Assembly: GCF_004563925.1 (NCBI RefSeq) | Contig: NZ_SPNJ01000002.1 | Location: 620,001 to 684,000 of the forward strand | Direction of reading: 5' to 3' | Source of the DNA: Herbaspirillum sp. 3R11 | Lineage (GTDB): Bacteria > Pseudomonadota > Gammaproteobacteria > Burkholderiales > Burkholderiaceae_D | DNA: 64,000 bases | Shown: piece after piece, positions 34,452 through 43,371 of the stretch | Position numbering within the stretch: the stretch's first letter is position 1 | Layout of the letters: the number at the start of each line of letters is the position of its first letter | The notes under the pieces: model-generated | What the model was told of the DNA's origin: nothing | What the model saw: the letters and a program-made list of their open reading frames with translations, nothing else | The model's database searches: none | Position numbers and translations under genes: made by a program

Positions 34452-35198
34452 TTAGAACTGCGTCAGACCGCCATCAACCACCATTTCGGTTCCTGTGGTG
34501 TACGACGAATCGTCGCTTGCCAGGAACAACGCTGTCTTGGCCAGCTCGTCAGGGGTGCCGAAACGCTTCAGCGCAACCTTGTCTGTAATGCTGGCGGCGA
34601 CCTGGGACAGCACGTTGTCGGGCAGACCGATCTTGCTGTAGAACGGGGTTGCAATTGCGCCCGGGCTGATGGCGTTGACACGGATGCCGAGTGGCGCCAG
34701 TTCGGCGCCCAGGGTGCGAACCAGGGAGCGCGTTGCTGCCTTGGTGGCTGCCAGAATCGACAGGCCTGGATAACCGATGGTGTTCAGGAAGGAGGTCGTC
34801 ACAATGACGCTGCCGCCACGGCTCATCAAAGGAGCCGTCTTTTGGATCGTGAAGAATGTGCCCGTGAAGTTCAACGCGAGGTTGTCGTTGATGTAGTCCT
34901 CAGTGACGGATGCGAGAGGAGCGACTGTGGTGGCGCCGGCGTTGGCAAAGACGACGTCGATGTGGCCGAACTGCGCACGGGTTTTTTCGACCGCACGTTC
35001 GATGTCCGCTACCTTGCGGATGTCCGCCTGGATCAGCAGAGCGTTGCCGTTGAGCGCCTTGCCGGCTTCTGCCAGACGTTCAGCGTTCGAGCCAACCAGC
35101 ACGACATTGGCGCCTTCCGCCTGGAACAGCTTTGCAGTTTCCAGTCCGATGCCTGATGTGCCGCCGGTAATAAATGCCACTTTGTTGCTGAGTTTCAT
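34452..35198 (-). CDS. SDR-family oxidoreductase
   Basis: This is a 248-residue short-chain dehydrogenase. The start MKLSNKVAFITGG at 35198 is preferred because AAAGGA precedes it. It has TGGTSGIG, the central VFANAGA (in place of NNAG), the catalytic Ser in TTSFLNTIGYPG and an atypical active site: the expected YxxxK reads LSILAATKA, with Ile/Leu where Tyr should be. The catalytic Tyr may thus be missing or displaced to the nearby Tyr of GYPG. It is probably regulated by the downstream LysR. Confidence 0.82.
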   Translation of the reverse strand: MKLSNKVAFITGGTSGIGLETAKLFQAEGANVVLVGSNAERLAEAGKALNGNALLIQADIRKVADIERAVEKTRAQFGHIDVVFANAGATTVAPLASVTEDYINDNLALNFTGTFFTIQKTAPLMSRGGSVIVTTSFLNTIGYPGLSILAATKAATRSLVRTLGAELAPLGIRVNAISPGAIATPFYSKIGLPDNVLSQVAASITDKVALKRFGTPDELAKTALFLASDDSSYTTGTEMVVDGGLTQF

Positions 35199-35335
35199 GA
35201 TTTTTCCTTTGAGTGATAAGTTGGATCGCAATGCAATGGCTGACGATGACGTCGCTTCGTCAACTTGTTGTGTTGAATGCCTTGCTTGGAATGAATAGTA
35301 GATCTCACCACTTTTAAAGAGAATCCATTAAACCT

Positions 35336-35350
35336 GATTAATATCTAATC
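35336..35350. promoter_or_regulatory. LysR-type box GATTA-N5-TAATC
   Basis: This perfect 15-base interrupted palindrome matches the general T-N11-A LysR recognition pattern. It sits about 140 bases upstream of the SDR start in an AT-rich segment. The LysR protein encoded at 33415 is the natural candidate. Confidence 0.45.
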
Positions 35351-35547
35351 AAAATATGAGGAAGTAACCAAGGCGCCGGGATCGCGGTCAATAGCGACTG
35401 CTGCGCTTGTCAGGCTGAGGCGGTACTTTTGCTTTCGAGATTTGGCGGGAGCCGGTTTTAAGCCGCACGATAGCTCGAATGCATACACATCCGGAGCACT
35501 GCCGGGTAGGGGGATTGCGGCGTCTTGCGCCAGATCTTTTCCGAGTG

Positions 35548-35575
35548 AAAACGGCGCCTGCGAGGCGCCTGTCGT
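35548..35575 (-). terminator. Terminator-like hairpin after ferredoxin gene
   Basis: GGCGCC-TGCGA-GGCGCC (35553-35569) is a perfect 6-bp GC stem. On the minus strand it is followed by GTTTTC. It lies about 35 bases after the ferredoxin stop. Confidence 0.55.
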
Positions 35576-35604
35576 TTCGGGAGAGACCTGGAAGCGCTGC
35601 CAAT

Positions 35605-35949
35605 TTATTGTGCTTCCGGGTCGGGGGTCGGTAGCAGGAATTCTCTTTTGTCTGTCACCGTCAGCCAGGTTTCCGCATCATCCGGCACTTTTCCCTGTTG
35701 CGTAATGACGGGCCATGTCTTCGCAAACTGGATGTTGATATCGATATAGTCGCGGTCTTTGCCGGCGAGCGTTTCTTTGGCGCGGATTGCTCCTGCGGGG
35801 CATACCAGCTCACATATTGCGCAGTTGACGCAAACGGATGGATCGATCACCACAAAATTCTGTCCTGCGCGGAAAGCCTGCACAGGGCAGACTTCCACGC
35901 ATTCCATGAACTTGCAGCGAATACAAGCTTCGGTGACTACATAGCTCAT
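35605..35949 (-). CDS. FdxA-like seven-iron ferredoxin
   Basis: This is a 114-residue ferredoxin with eight Cys at positions 9, 12, 17, 21, 40, 43, 46 and 50. This is the spacing of [3Fe-4S][4Fe-4S] ferredoxins such as Azotobacter FdI, including the CVEVCPV segment. The extended C-terminus (DYIDINIQFAKTWPVI) is typical of the family. It should be a cytoplasmic electron carrier. It is the last gene of a group with a cupin protein and an MHS-type importer, 18 bases after the cupin stop, which suggests an oxidoreductase step in the same pathway. Confidence 0.9.
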   Translation of the reverse strand: MSYVVTEACIRCKFMECVEVCPVQAFRAGQNFVVIDPSVCVNCAICELVCPAGAIRAKETLAGKDRDYIDINIQFAKTWPVITQQGKVPDDAETWLTVTDKREFLLPTPDPEAQ

Positions 35950-35967
35950 GATTTTTCTTTCTGAAAA

Positions 35968-36360
35968 TCAGAAGCCGGCGTCAACATCAAAAAACACATT
36001 GGGCTTGCGATACACCGCCAGGATCACGCAACCTTCGTCAGAGCGGGTTTCGTGCAACGAACCGGGCTTGCGCCATGTGAACTCGCCGGCACGTGCGATG
36101 CCGTCGTGATCGTAGAAGGAGCCTTCCAGCACAAAACTTTGTTCAATCTCCGGATGACGATGGAACGGGAGGGTGGTGCCCGGTTCCCATTTCAGCAGGC
36201 AAGTCAGTTCGCCGCTTTCGGCATTTTCATACAGTGCCTTGATGCGGATGCCTTTGTGTTTGGTCGGCTTCCATTCCAGATCATCCGGCTTGACATAGGT
36301 CGAGCCGTTAGGTGTTGGGGCCAGTTTTCCCTTCAAGCGGGTTTCGACGACTGCGTTCAT
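35968..36360 (-). CDS. Cupin-domain protein
   Basis: This is a 130-residue single-domain cupin. The start at 36360 (MNAVVETRLKGKL) is set by AAGGAG seven bases upstream; longer frames run into the MFS gene. The metal ligands are His/Glu in LPFHRHPEIEQSFVLEGSFYDHDG, and a further His in PGSLHETRSDEG. The family (ChrR-like/anti-sigma type cupins) includes dioxygenases and sensors. It lies between the importer and the ferredoxin on one transcript. Confidence 0.85.
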   Translation of the reverse strand: MNAVVETRLKGKLAPTPNGSTYVKPDDLEWKPTKHKGIRIKALYENAESGELTCLLKWEPGTTLPFHRHPEIEQSFVLEGSFYDHDGIARAGEFTWRKPGSLHETRSDEGCVILAVYRKPNVFFDVDAGF

Positions 36361-36409
36361 TTCCATCTCCTTAAAAAATGCGGCTGTTCCGCGATAAGTT
36401 GAGCAACTA

Positions 36410-37723
36410 CTACAACACTTCGTTTCTGGTTTCCCGGGCGACCAGCGCCGCGACAAGCGTGATGACTGCCAGTACGATCAGCATGATCGAGACGCCGGCG
36501 GTCCCTCCGAAATAGGCCATCAGCCCCGTCGCCAGCATCGGCGAAAGCCCGCCGCCGATGGCAGCTGCGACTTGAAAGCCGAAGGAGGCGCCGCTGTACC
36601 GTACATTCGCACCGAAGAGTTCAGGGAAATACGTCGCTTCCGGCGCAAACATGAGTCCATGGCCCAGGCTCAGCGCCACGATCATTGTGCCGATCACGAT
36701 GGTTGCGTCTTTCGTATCCAGCATCGTGAAGAGCGGGAAGGCCAATAACATCGTGATGATCGCTCCCGCTATATACATGGGGCGTCGGCCGATGTAATCG
36801 GACATCAGCCCGAACAGGGGAATCGTCACCACTTCGACGATCGCCGCATACAGAATTCCGTCCAGGATCAGAGACTTCGGCAAGGAAAGCGTGTTGGTGG
36901 CGTACAGAACGATAAAGACGGTCAATATGTAAACCCAGGACACTTCCGAGATTTTCAGTCCGATCGCCGTCAGAAATGAGCGCGGGTTCTTCAGGATGGC
37001 GTCCAGAACCGGGCTCTTCGACAGTTCATTTTTTTCTTTCATGCGGAGGAAAACCGGCGACTCTTCCACCTTGCTGCGGATGAAATAACCCACCACCACC
37101 AGCACCAGGCTCAGCAAAAACGGTATCCGCCATCCCCAAGCCATGAAGTCGGCTTCGGGCAACTTTGAGACAATGGAAAAGACCGCGGTGGCAATGAGCA
37201 ATCCGAGCGGAAAGCCGACCTGAACCAGACTTCCATAAAATCCGCGTCGGTTTGGTGGCGCATGCTCCAATACCATGAGTGCTGCACCGCCCCATTCGCC
37301 GCCCAGGCCAATGCCTTGAATGAAGCGCAGGGTGATCAGAAGAACCGGCGCCCATAGTCCGACCTGAGCATAGGTGGGGAGGCAGCCGATCAGAACCGTC
37401 CCCAGGCCCATGATGAACATCGTCAGCAAGAGCATCGATTTGCGACCGACCCGATCGCCGAAGTGCCCGAAGATGGCACCGCCCAGCGGGCGTGCAAAAA
37501 AGCCGACGGCATAGGTGCCCAGTGCTGCCAGCGTGCCGATAATTGGCGAGACGTTCGGGAAAAACAACTTGTTGAATACCAGCGCTGCCGCCATGCCATA
37601 AATCAGAAAGTCGTACCACTCGATAATCGTCCCAATCGAGCTGGCTGCTGCGATTGTGCCGATCTTCCCCTTTGTTTCTGCCTTTCCTGCGGTCACCGTG
37701 TGACTCGTGGTTGGAATTGCCAT
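36410..37723 (-). CDS. MFS importer, metabolite:H+ symporter (MHS) family
   Basis: This is a 437-residue 12-helix transporter. MHS-family hallmarks are IGTIIEWYDFLIYGMAAALVF, the loop FGHFGDRVGRKSML, IQGIGLGGEWGGAALMVLEHAP and the region DYIGRRPMYIAG. This family imports organic acids, betaines or aromatic acids with protons. It is first in a minus-strand group with cupin and ferredoxin genes, and divergent from the PfpI-like gene. A good ribosome site (AAGGAGAC) precedes it. Confidence 0.92.
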   Translation of the reverse strand: MAIPTTSHTVTAGKAETKGKIGTIAAASSIGTIIEWYDFLIYGMAAALVFNKLFFPNVSPIIGTLAALGTYAVGFFARPLGGAIFGHFGDRVGRKSMLLLTMFIMGLGTVLIGCLPTYAQVGLWAPVLLITLRFIQGIGLGGEWGGAALMVLEHAPPNRRGFYGSLVQVGFPLGLLIATAVFSIVSKLPEADFMAWGWRIPFLLSLVLVVVGYFIRSKVEESPVFLRMKEKNELSKSPVLDAILKNPRSFLTAIGLKISEVSWVYILTVFIVLYATNTLSLPKSLILDGILYAAIVEVVTIPLFGLMSDYIGRRPMYIAGAIITMLLAFPLFTMLDTKDATIVIGTMIVALSLGHGLMFAPEATYFPELFGANVRYSGASFGFQVAAAIGGGLSPMLATGLMAYFGGTAGVSIMLIVLAVITLVAALVARETRNEVL

Positions 37724-37967
37724 CTTTGTCTCCTTCGTTTGATTTTTTACGAAGAACCGATTCTCGATACGAGAAACTCTATCTATCAGCAGTGGAAAAT
37801 ATCTTATTGGGAAACTATTGTCGTAGCGAAATTCACTGTTGAATGCAATAAATCGTACCTATTACCCGTCTTCTCCTAGTTCAGCTAGACAGCTGATGAA
37901 ACTCAATGTAGCATCAAGTATCCCAACAGTAAACATTTTAATCAAAAGTTTCATAAAGGAGATTGGC

Positions 37968-38588
37968 ATGAAAGTTGGCATTTTTATTTATCCAGATGTA
38001 GAGCCGATTGATCTGGCGACCTTCGGCGTGTTGTCGATGGCGCGTCGTGTTGATCCCGACATTCAGATCTGCACGCTTGCGCCGCAGAGCGGAGAAGTTC
38101 GCCTGGCGAACGGGCTGCGGGTGATTGCCGACTACGGCGTCGACGACGCGCCGGCGCTGGATGTGATTGTCGTGACGGGAGGTCCGGGATGGCAGGCGCA
38201 GACTGTTGCGAAGAGCACGCTCGATTTCCTGAGGACGCGTGCGGCCGATACGTTGCTGGTGTCGGTGTGCACCGGCGGCATGATCATGGCCGCGGCTGGC
38301 GTTCTTGATGGAAAGAGCGCGACGACCAAGGTTGAAGTCATTGGCGCCGAGGTTTCTCCGTTAAGCGTGATGGCGTCGAAATATCCGGAGATTTCGACAG
38401 TGCATTCCAGCCTGGTCGATGAAGGAACTATCGTCACCGGTGGTGGTGTAACGCTTTGCATCGACGCGATGATGCATCTGCTCAAGACAAGAATCGACCC
38501 GAAAGTGGCGGATGAGACCGCCCGGATCATGGAGTATTCCCGGGCATGGCAGGCCAACATAACTGCGTTGCCGCCGGTTCAAGCCTGA
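37968..38588 (+). CDS. DJ-1/PfpI-family protein
   Basis: This is a 206-residue class I glutamine-amidotransferase-like protein. The start MKVGIFIYPDVEPIDLA at 37968 follows AAGGAGA. It has the nucleophile elbow VSVCTGG with Cys101 and the general features of the isonitrile-hydratase/AraC-sensor subgroup (VVTGGPGWQAQ, ITGGGVTLCIDAM-like VTGGGVTLCIDAM near the C-terminus), but no DNA-binding domain. The activity is unknown; isonitrile hydratase or glyoxalase III-like chemistry is possible. The stop overlaps the start of the XRE-cupin gene (TGATG). Confidence 0.85.
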   Translation: MKVGIFIYPDVEPIDLATFGVLSMARRVDPDIQICTLAPQSGEVRLANGLRVIADYGVDDAPALDVIVVTGGPGWQAQTVAKSTLDFLRTRAADTLLVSVCTGGMIMAAAGVLDGKSATTKVEVIGAEVSPLSVMASKYPEISTVHSSLVDEGTIVTGGGVTLCIDAMMHLLKTRIDPKVADETARIMEYSRAWQANITALPPVQA

Positions 38589-39247
38589 TGATGTCGGACG
38601 CTCCTCCCGCCGACGCGGCTGCCGGGCTGTCCGACGTAGAAATACGTCTGGGCACGCGCGTGTATGAACTTCGCAATGCGCGCAGTTATACGCTTGAGCA
38701 GCTGTCGGTCGAGACCGGGTTTACCAAGGGATATCTTTCAAAGATAGAAAATTCGAAAGTCATTCCTCCGATCGGCACGCTGATAAAAATAGCGCAGGCG
38801 CTGCATACCGATCTGGCTGAGTTGCTGGGTACGGAAGTGCTGGCCGAGAGCACGAGCGGAATCTGCGTCGTGCGCGGATGGGCACGCGAGCCCATTGTGC
38901 GAGGCGATAGCTCGTTCGGCTACGACTACATTGCGCTGGCCAATAAGCGGCGCCGCAAGACAATGGATCCCTTCATCATGGTATTTCCCTCCGACCTGTC
39001 GCACGACGTGCGATTTGAGCATGAAGGGGAGGAGTTCATCTACATACTCGAGGGGCAAGTCGAGTTCAGCTTTGTGGTTGATGGCAAGGAGCGGCAGTGG
39101 GTTTTGTCTCCGGGCGACAGTATCTATTTCGACTCGCAGACACCGCATCGCGGGCGCGGCCTGCAGGCGGAATCCAGGGCGTTGATGGTGACATCGCAGC
39201 CAGCGGATTCCGGAGGCGACAGCGTGCCTGGAATGGGGCCAAGGTAA
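38588..39247 (+). CDS. XRE-family regulator with C-terminal cupin (copy 1)
   Basis: This is a 219-residue regulator with a helix-turn-helix at about 20-75 ([25 protein letters not shown]) and a cupin at about 135-205 ([31 protein letters not shown]). Two ATGs at 38588 and 38591 are possible; the first overlaps the PfpI stop. It is highly similar along its length to the protein at 41091-41723. Such regulators sense small ligands with the cupin. It probably controls the PfpI/MHS divergent promoters. Confidence 0.92.
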   Translation: MMSDAPPADAAAGLSDVEIRLGTRVYELRNARSYTLEQLSVETGFTKGYLSKIENSKVIPPIGTLIKIAQALHTDLAELLGTEVLAESTSGICVVRGWAREPIVRGDSSFGYDYIALANKRRRKTMDPFIMVFPSDLSHDVRFEHEGEEFIYILEGQVEFSFVVDGKERQWVLSPGDSIYFDSQTPHRGRGLQAESRALMVTSQPADSGGDSVPGMGPR

Positions 39248-39329
39248 GGAGCATGGCGGTCGGTCAATGTGCTCCATTGAATCGATCGGCCATCGTCAGA
39301 CGATTCAACTTTTGGAGGAGAGGGCTGTC

Positions 39330-41003
39330 ATGAAAAATCTTACCCTGGGCGGGAAGCTGTATTTGATATTGGCGCTGATGTGGGTCGGTTTGGTGTCGTT
39401 CGGAGTCTGGTCTGCGTGGAACACGCGCAGCATTTTGACGGAAGAGCGGCGCACGAAACTTCGCGCCAATGTCGAGATTGCAGAATCGGTGGTCAAGGGC
39501 TATGCCGCACGTGTGGATAGCGGCGAGCTCACCATGGCGGAAGCACAGAAGCGTGCCATCGCAAACATTTCAGCCATGCGCTTCAACCCCGAAGGCTATT
39601 TCGTCGTACAGGATCAGGACTTTATCGCGCTGGTCCATGCCAATCAGAAAATTGTGGGGAAGAGTCAGCGGGATTTCAAAGATACCGATGGAAAATACTT
39701 TATTCAGGAACAGCGGAAAAAGATCGATGCCACAGGCGAAGCGCAGGTGGATTATTCTTTCCCGCATCCAGGAGATACCGTTCCCGCACCGAAGATTACC
39801 TATGCCAAGCTTTTCAAGCCATGGGGCTGGACAATTTTTACGGGAGCCTATGTCGATAGCATCGAGCTTGTGTTCTACAGCGAACTCAAAGGCATCCTGA
39901 GCATTACGATTGCAATCGGTTTGCTGCTGACGGCGCTGACCTATCTGGTCATCCGCAACGTTGCGCGCAGTCTCGGTGGCGAGCCGTCGTACGCCGCCGA
40001 GATTGCGTCGAGAATTGCCGATGGCGATCTGGCATTCGAGATCAACGTAAAAGGCGACAACGAAAATAGCATGCTGGGCACCATGCGCCGGATGCAGCGG
40101 CAATTGTCCGCGACGGTCGGCCAGATCCGCCAAGGCACGGACACAATTGAAGTCGGCGCCGGCGAGATCGCAGCAGGTAATCTCGACCTGTCTTCACGCA
40201 CCGAGCAACAGGCGAGCTCTTTGGCGGAGACGTCCGCCAGCATGGGGGAGCTCACTTCCGCTGTACAACAAAATACCGACAATGCGCGACAAGCGGGCGA
40301 GTTGGCCGGAAGTGCATCGCGCATCGCGGAGCGTGGCGGTGAAGTGGTGAGCAAGGTGGTAGAGACCATGCGTGGAATTAACGATAGTTCACTCAAGATG
40401 GTCGACATCATCAGCGTGATCGACAGCATCGCCTTCCAGACGAACATCCTCGCACTCAATGCCGCTGTCGAAGCTGCCCGCGCCGGTGAGCAAGGTCGCG
40501 GCTTTGCGGTCGTCGCTACGGAGGTCAGAACGTTGGCGCAGCGTAGCGCCCAGGCGGCAAGAGAGATCAAGGGGCTCATTGACGACTCCGTCGCGCGTGT
40601 CGGCAATGGCTCCGGCCTGGTAGAGAAAGCCGGAGCGACAATGAAGGAGATGATGGTTGCCGTCGATCGGGTAACGAATATCGTCGGCGATATCTCCTCT
40701 GCGTCAGAGCGGCAAAGCAGCTGGATTGGGCAGATCAACGATGCGATGATGCAAATGGATCAGGTCACCCAGCAAAACGCCGCGCTCGTCGAAGAGGCGG
40801 CGGCGGCTGCTGCGTCGCTGGAGGGACAGGCGAAACGCTTGAAGCAGGCAGTCGAAATCTTCAAAACGGAAGATGCAAGATCGATGGCGGCAGTCGCACC
40901 TGCACATGTTGCGACTCTGCCAGAGAATGCGCCGGATGCGGGCGGCAGAGAACGATTGAAGAACAGGTACGCACAGCAAAAATTGGCGTTGCCAGTGAGG
41001 TAG
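39330..41003 (+). CDS. Methyl-accepting chemotaxis protein with single-Cache sensor
   Basis: This is a 557-residue chemoreceptor. The start at 39330 follows GGAGGAG. A membrane helix at about 10-28 is followed by a periplasmic sCache_2 domain at about 35-180 ([34 protein letters not shown]). A second membrane helix lies at about 188-208, then HAMP and a cytoplasmic signalling domain with the conserved hairpin [20 protein letters not shown]. sCache_2 domains often bind small carboxylates. Its place between two XRE-cupin regulators links taxis to the local uptake and catabolism genes. Confidence 0.93.
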   Translation: MKNLTLGGKLYLILALMWVGLVSFGVWSAWNTRSILTEERRTKLRANVEIAESVVKGYAARVDSGELTMAEAQKRAIANISAMRFNPEGYFVVQDQDFIALVHANQKIVGKSQRDFKDTDGKYFIQEQRKKIDATGEAQVDYSFPHPGDTVPAPKITYAKLFKPWGWTIFTGAYVDSIELVFYSELKGILSITIAIGLLLTALTYLVIRNVARSLGGEPSYAAEIASRIADGDLAFEINVKGDNENSMLGTMRRMQRQLSATVGQIRQGTDTIEVGAGEIAAGNLDLSSRTEQQASSLAETSASMGELTSAVQQNTDNARQAGELAGSASRIAERGGEVVSKVVETMRGINDSSLKMVDIISVIDSIAFQTNILALNAAVEAARAGEQGRGFAVVATEVRTLAQRSAQAAREIKGLIDDSVARVGNGSGLVEKAGATMKEMMVAVDRVTNIVGDISSASERQSSWIGQINDAMMQMDQVTQQNAALVEEAAAAAASLEGQAKRLKQAVEIFKTEDARSMAAVAPAHVATLPENAPDAGGRERLKNRYAQQKLALPVR

Positions 41004-41090
41004 GGTTGGACCTGGTTCAATGGAGTACCAACTTTTCCGTTGAACCCGATCCATTTTGCTTAACCCGCTGTCCGGTGGAGATGCCGTGAA

Positions 41091-41723
41091 TTACGGAATG
41101 GATGTCGGCTTGGATTTGTAGATGACGACAAGCGCCCGGGACTCGCCATTCAGGCTGCGTCCTCGATGGGGTGAGCGGGAGTCGAAATAGACGCTGTCTC
41201 CTGGCGACAAAACCCAGGTCTTGTTACGTCCATCGATGATCGCCTCAAATTCTACCTCTCCATCGAGAATGAACATGAACTCTTCGCCTTCATGTTCGAA
41301 GCGAATGTCGCGGTCGACCTTGGACGGAAACACCATGATGAATGGCTCCATCTGTTTGTGGTGGCGCTTGTGCGCAAGCGCGACATAGTCGTAGCCAAAC
41401 GAGCTGCCGCCTTTGATGACGGATTCTCGTTGCCAGGACCGGATCACACAGACGGTGTCTGTGTCGGCGGTGGCGTCTTCCGGCTCAAGCAGGTCTGCAA
41501 TATCTGTTTCCAGCACCTGTGTAATTTTAAGCAAGGTGCCGATCGGGGGAATGACTTTGGAGTTTTCGATCTTCGAAAGGTAGCCCTTCGTAAAGCCTGT
41601 GGCCGTTGCCAGGTTTTCCAGGGTGTAGCCGCGGGCGCCGCGCAATCGGGAAATTCGCTTTCCCAGTTGCAGCTCGATTGCTGTGGGAATTTCTTCTTTT
41701 GCTGAATCCAGTTCGTCCGTCAT
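41091..41723 (-). CDS. XRE-family regulator with C-terminal cupin (copy 2)
   Basis: This is a 210-residue paralogue of the protein at 38588-39247. Shared blocks include [20 protein letters not shown], the SSFGYDY segment, [14 protein letters not shown] and WVLSPGDS followed by PHRGR. It is convergent with the chemoreceptor gene. Its upstream region (41724 onward) also serves the AGE epimerase end. The two copies may sense the same or related ligands and could cross-regulate. Confidence 0.92.
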   Translation of the reverse strand: MTDELDSAKEEIPTAIELQLGKRISRLRGARGYTLENLATATGFTKGYLSKIENSKVIPPIGTLLKITQVLETDIADLLEPEDATADTDTVCVIRSWQRESVIKGGSSFGYDYVALAHKRHHKQMEPFIMVFPSKVDRDIRFEHEGEEFMFILDGEVEFEAIIDGRNKTWVLSPGDSVYFDSRSPHRGRSLNGESRALVVIYKSKPTSIP

Positions 41724-42100
41724 TCGTCGATTTATCAGGAAATAAATATTGTTTTGAAAGAATGTCTTGCACCGTGTTGTTCGAAAATGCCGAATGTTTT
41801 GGCACCTTTTAAGTGCAATGATACTTCGATTGTGATTGGCAGCTGTTGTTTTGGATCAAGAGCAAGGGCGCTTGGAGATGGCGATACCGACTTCTGATGC
41901 AAAAATTTTCTGCTTCGGTTTTTGAAGCGCAGCCAAAAAAGGCCGCGCTCTCCAGCGTTGCGGAGGCCGTTGCACACAAGCTTTTTGCAGTTGCTGATGA
42001 TTTGCTCAAAGACGATGCCGAATATCTCTTTGGCTACTTTGAGCGCTCACATATCAAGAGCGCTGACACCTGGATGCCTGCATCTTGCGTTCATGTCGGC
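41724..42100. other. 377-base spacer: promoter of XRE copy 2, then unassigned sequence
   Basis: Bases 41760-41840 are AT-rich and suit a promoter. Bases 41890-42100 have coding-like composition and stay open on the plus strand from the ATG at 41846, but that frame continues as an antisense shadow of the epimerase gene and matches nothing recognised. A decayed gene fragment is possible. Confidence 0.4.
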
Positions 42101-43198
42101 TCAAGACAAGGTCGCGTAAGCCGTCGCCAGATGATAAGCGGTGGTGGATGGCAACTCGGCACGCACGATCTTGCCGTCAATGGTTTGGCTTTCAATCCAG
42201 CCAGACGCCGTGAGGAAGCGCGCGCCGAAACGAGCGATCTGCAGCGGGAGCTCGGCGCGCACGGCTGCCTCGCGATGATGGGCGAGGGCACGCAGATATT
42301 CGCTTTGCGCCCAGATTCTCTGGGTGCTGTCGGTCAATGTTCCGCGCAGGTCCAACGCCGCCGCCACACCGCCGGTTTGCGCATCGACACCAGTGCGTCG
42401 GACGAAATCAAAGGCACGATACAAGGCCTGCTGCATGCCCGCTTTGTGAAAGGCCGGGTGCTGACTCGATTCCACCAAAAACAGCCATTCGAACTGATGG
42501 CCAGGTTCGATCCAGTTATTATCGCTGTCCAGTGGCAGCTCGGCTACGCAACCGGTTGCCTCATCCACGAAGGTGCCGGCAAAAGCGCTGACCAGCTTGT
42601 CCAGCCGCTGCGCAAAAATCGCTTGCGAGGTCGTGGCGGCAGCGGCCAGCCAGGCTTCGGTCAGGTGCATCAACGGATTTTGGGTTGGACCGCTGATCTT
42701 GCTGGAAAAATCTTCCGCCATGGCGCTGCTGAACAGAGCGCCGTCAACCATGTGACGTTCAATCAGGGCTGAGGTTTCTTCCAGGAGCGCGAGCGCTTGC
42801 TGAGCTTGTTTCGCATGAGGATGCCTGGCATATTCGGCGCACGCGAAAATCACGAATGCGTGCGTATACAAGTCTTTTTGCCGTTCCTTCGGCTCACCGT
42901 CGGCATCGACGCTGTAAAACCAGCCGCCATGCTGTTTGTCTTGAAAATAATGACACAGCGAAGCAAACAAGGCATCGGCATGTTGCCACTCCTGCGCCAG
43001 CGAAAAGACGAACAATTGCCGCGCGCACGCCATGGCGCGATAGCGTACCGGCGGCAATGCCGTCTTGCCATCTGCTGCCACGCTTTCGTAGGCGAGTCCC
43101 AGGTTTTGATTAAAACCCGCATCACGCCAGATCGGCAAGATGACGTCCTGGTAGTGGCTGCGCAGTGCGCTAGCGGTGCTGAAATGTGAATCGACCAT
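42101..43198 (-). CDS. AGE-family epimerase/isomerase
   Basis: This is a 365-residue (alpha/alpha)6-barrel protein of the N-acylglucosamine 2-epimerase family. Visible signatures are RYRAMACARQLFVFSLAQEW, the segment GGWFYSVDADGEP, the Arg/His-rich EPGHQFEWLFLV (catalytic His) and IWAQSEYLRAL. Members isomerise aldose/ketose sugars such as mannose/fructose or glucosamine derivatives. It is alone on its strand between the ammonium channel and the XRE copy 2. It could extend the catabolic set of this region or be independent. Confidence 0.9.
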   Translation of the reverse strand: MVDSHFSTASALRSHYQDVILPIWRDAGFNQNLGLAYESVAADGKTALPPVRYRAMACARQLFVFSLAQEWQHADALFASLCHYFQDKQHGGWFYSVDADGEPKERQKDLYTHAFVIFACAEYARHPHAKQAQQALALLEETSALIERHMVDGALFSSAMAEDFSSKISGPTQNPLMHLTEAWLAAAATTSQAIFAQRLDKLVSAFAGTFVDEATGCVAELPLDSDNNWIEPGHQFEWLFLVESSQHPAFHKAGMQQALYRAFDFVRRTGVDAQTGGVAAALDLRGTLTDSTQRIWAQSEYLRALAHHREAAVRAELPLQIARFGARFLTASGWIESQTIDGKIVRAELPSTTAYHLATAYATLS

Positions 43199-43282
43199 GG
43201 AATGCGATCAGAAATAGACGTCTGAGGTTTAGCGGGGACCAGCGGCCATCGATCAAGAGCCGCTGCTGGCCGATTTCAATAA

Positions 43283-43319
43283 ATTTTCCTTTTTGGGCAT
43301 GAATATCCCTAAGGAAAAT
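43283..43319. terminator. Two-part hairpin between ammonium-channel stop and epimerase start
   Basis: ATTTTCCTT (43283-43291) pairs with AAGGAAAAT (43311-43319), and an inner GGG/CCC (43295-43297 and 43307-43309) adds to the stem. It lies 53 bases after the amt stop and 85 bases before the epimerase start, all on the minus strand. It is either the amt terminator or a regulatory site for the epimerase. Confidence 0.5.
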
Positions 43320-43371
43320 ATATTCGTATGGTATCAAACACGCCGATAGACTTTATTAATTTCTATCATTA

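Larger units (their letters stand above)
35199..35604. other. 406-base spacer between SDR and ferredoxin genes; promoter and terminator signals only
   Basis: No convincing gene is seen. The part near the SDR gene is AT-rich and carries a LysR-type box (35336-35350). The part near the ferredoxin gene carries a terminator-like hairpin (35548-35575). Confidence 0.5.

Noticed and set aside
35388..35603. Small minus-strand frame of 71 residues next to the ferredoxin gene
   Set aside because: It spans the terminator hairpin and has an unlikely Arg-rich composition.
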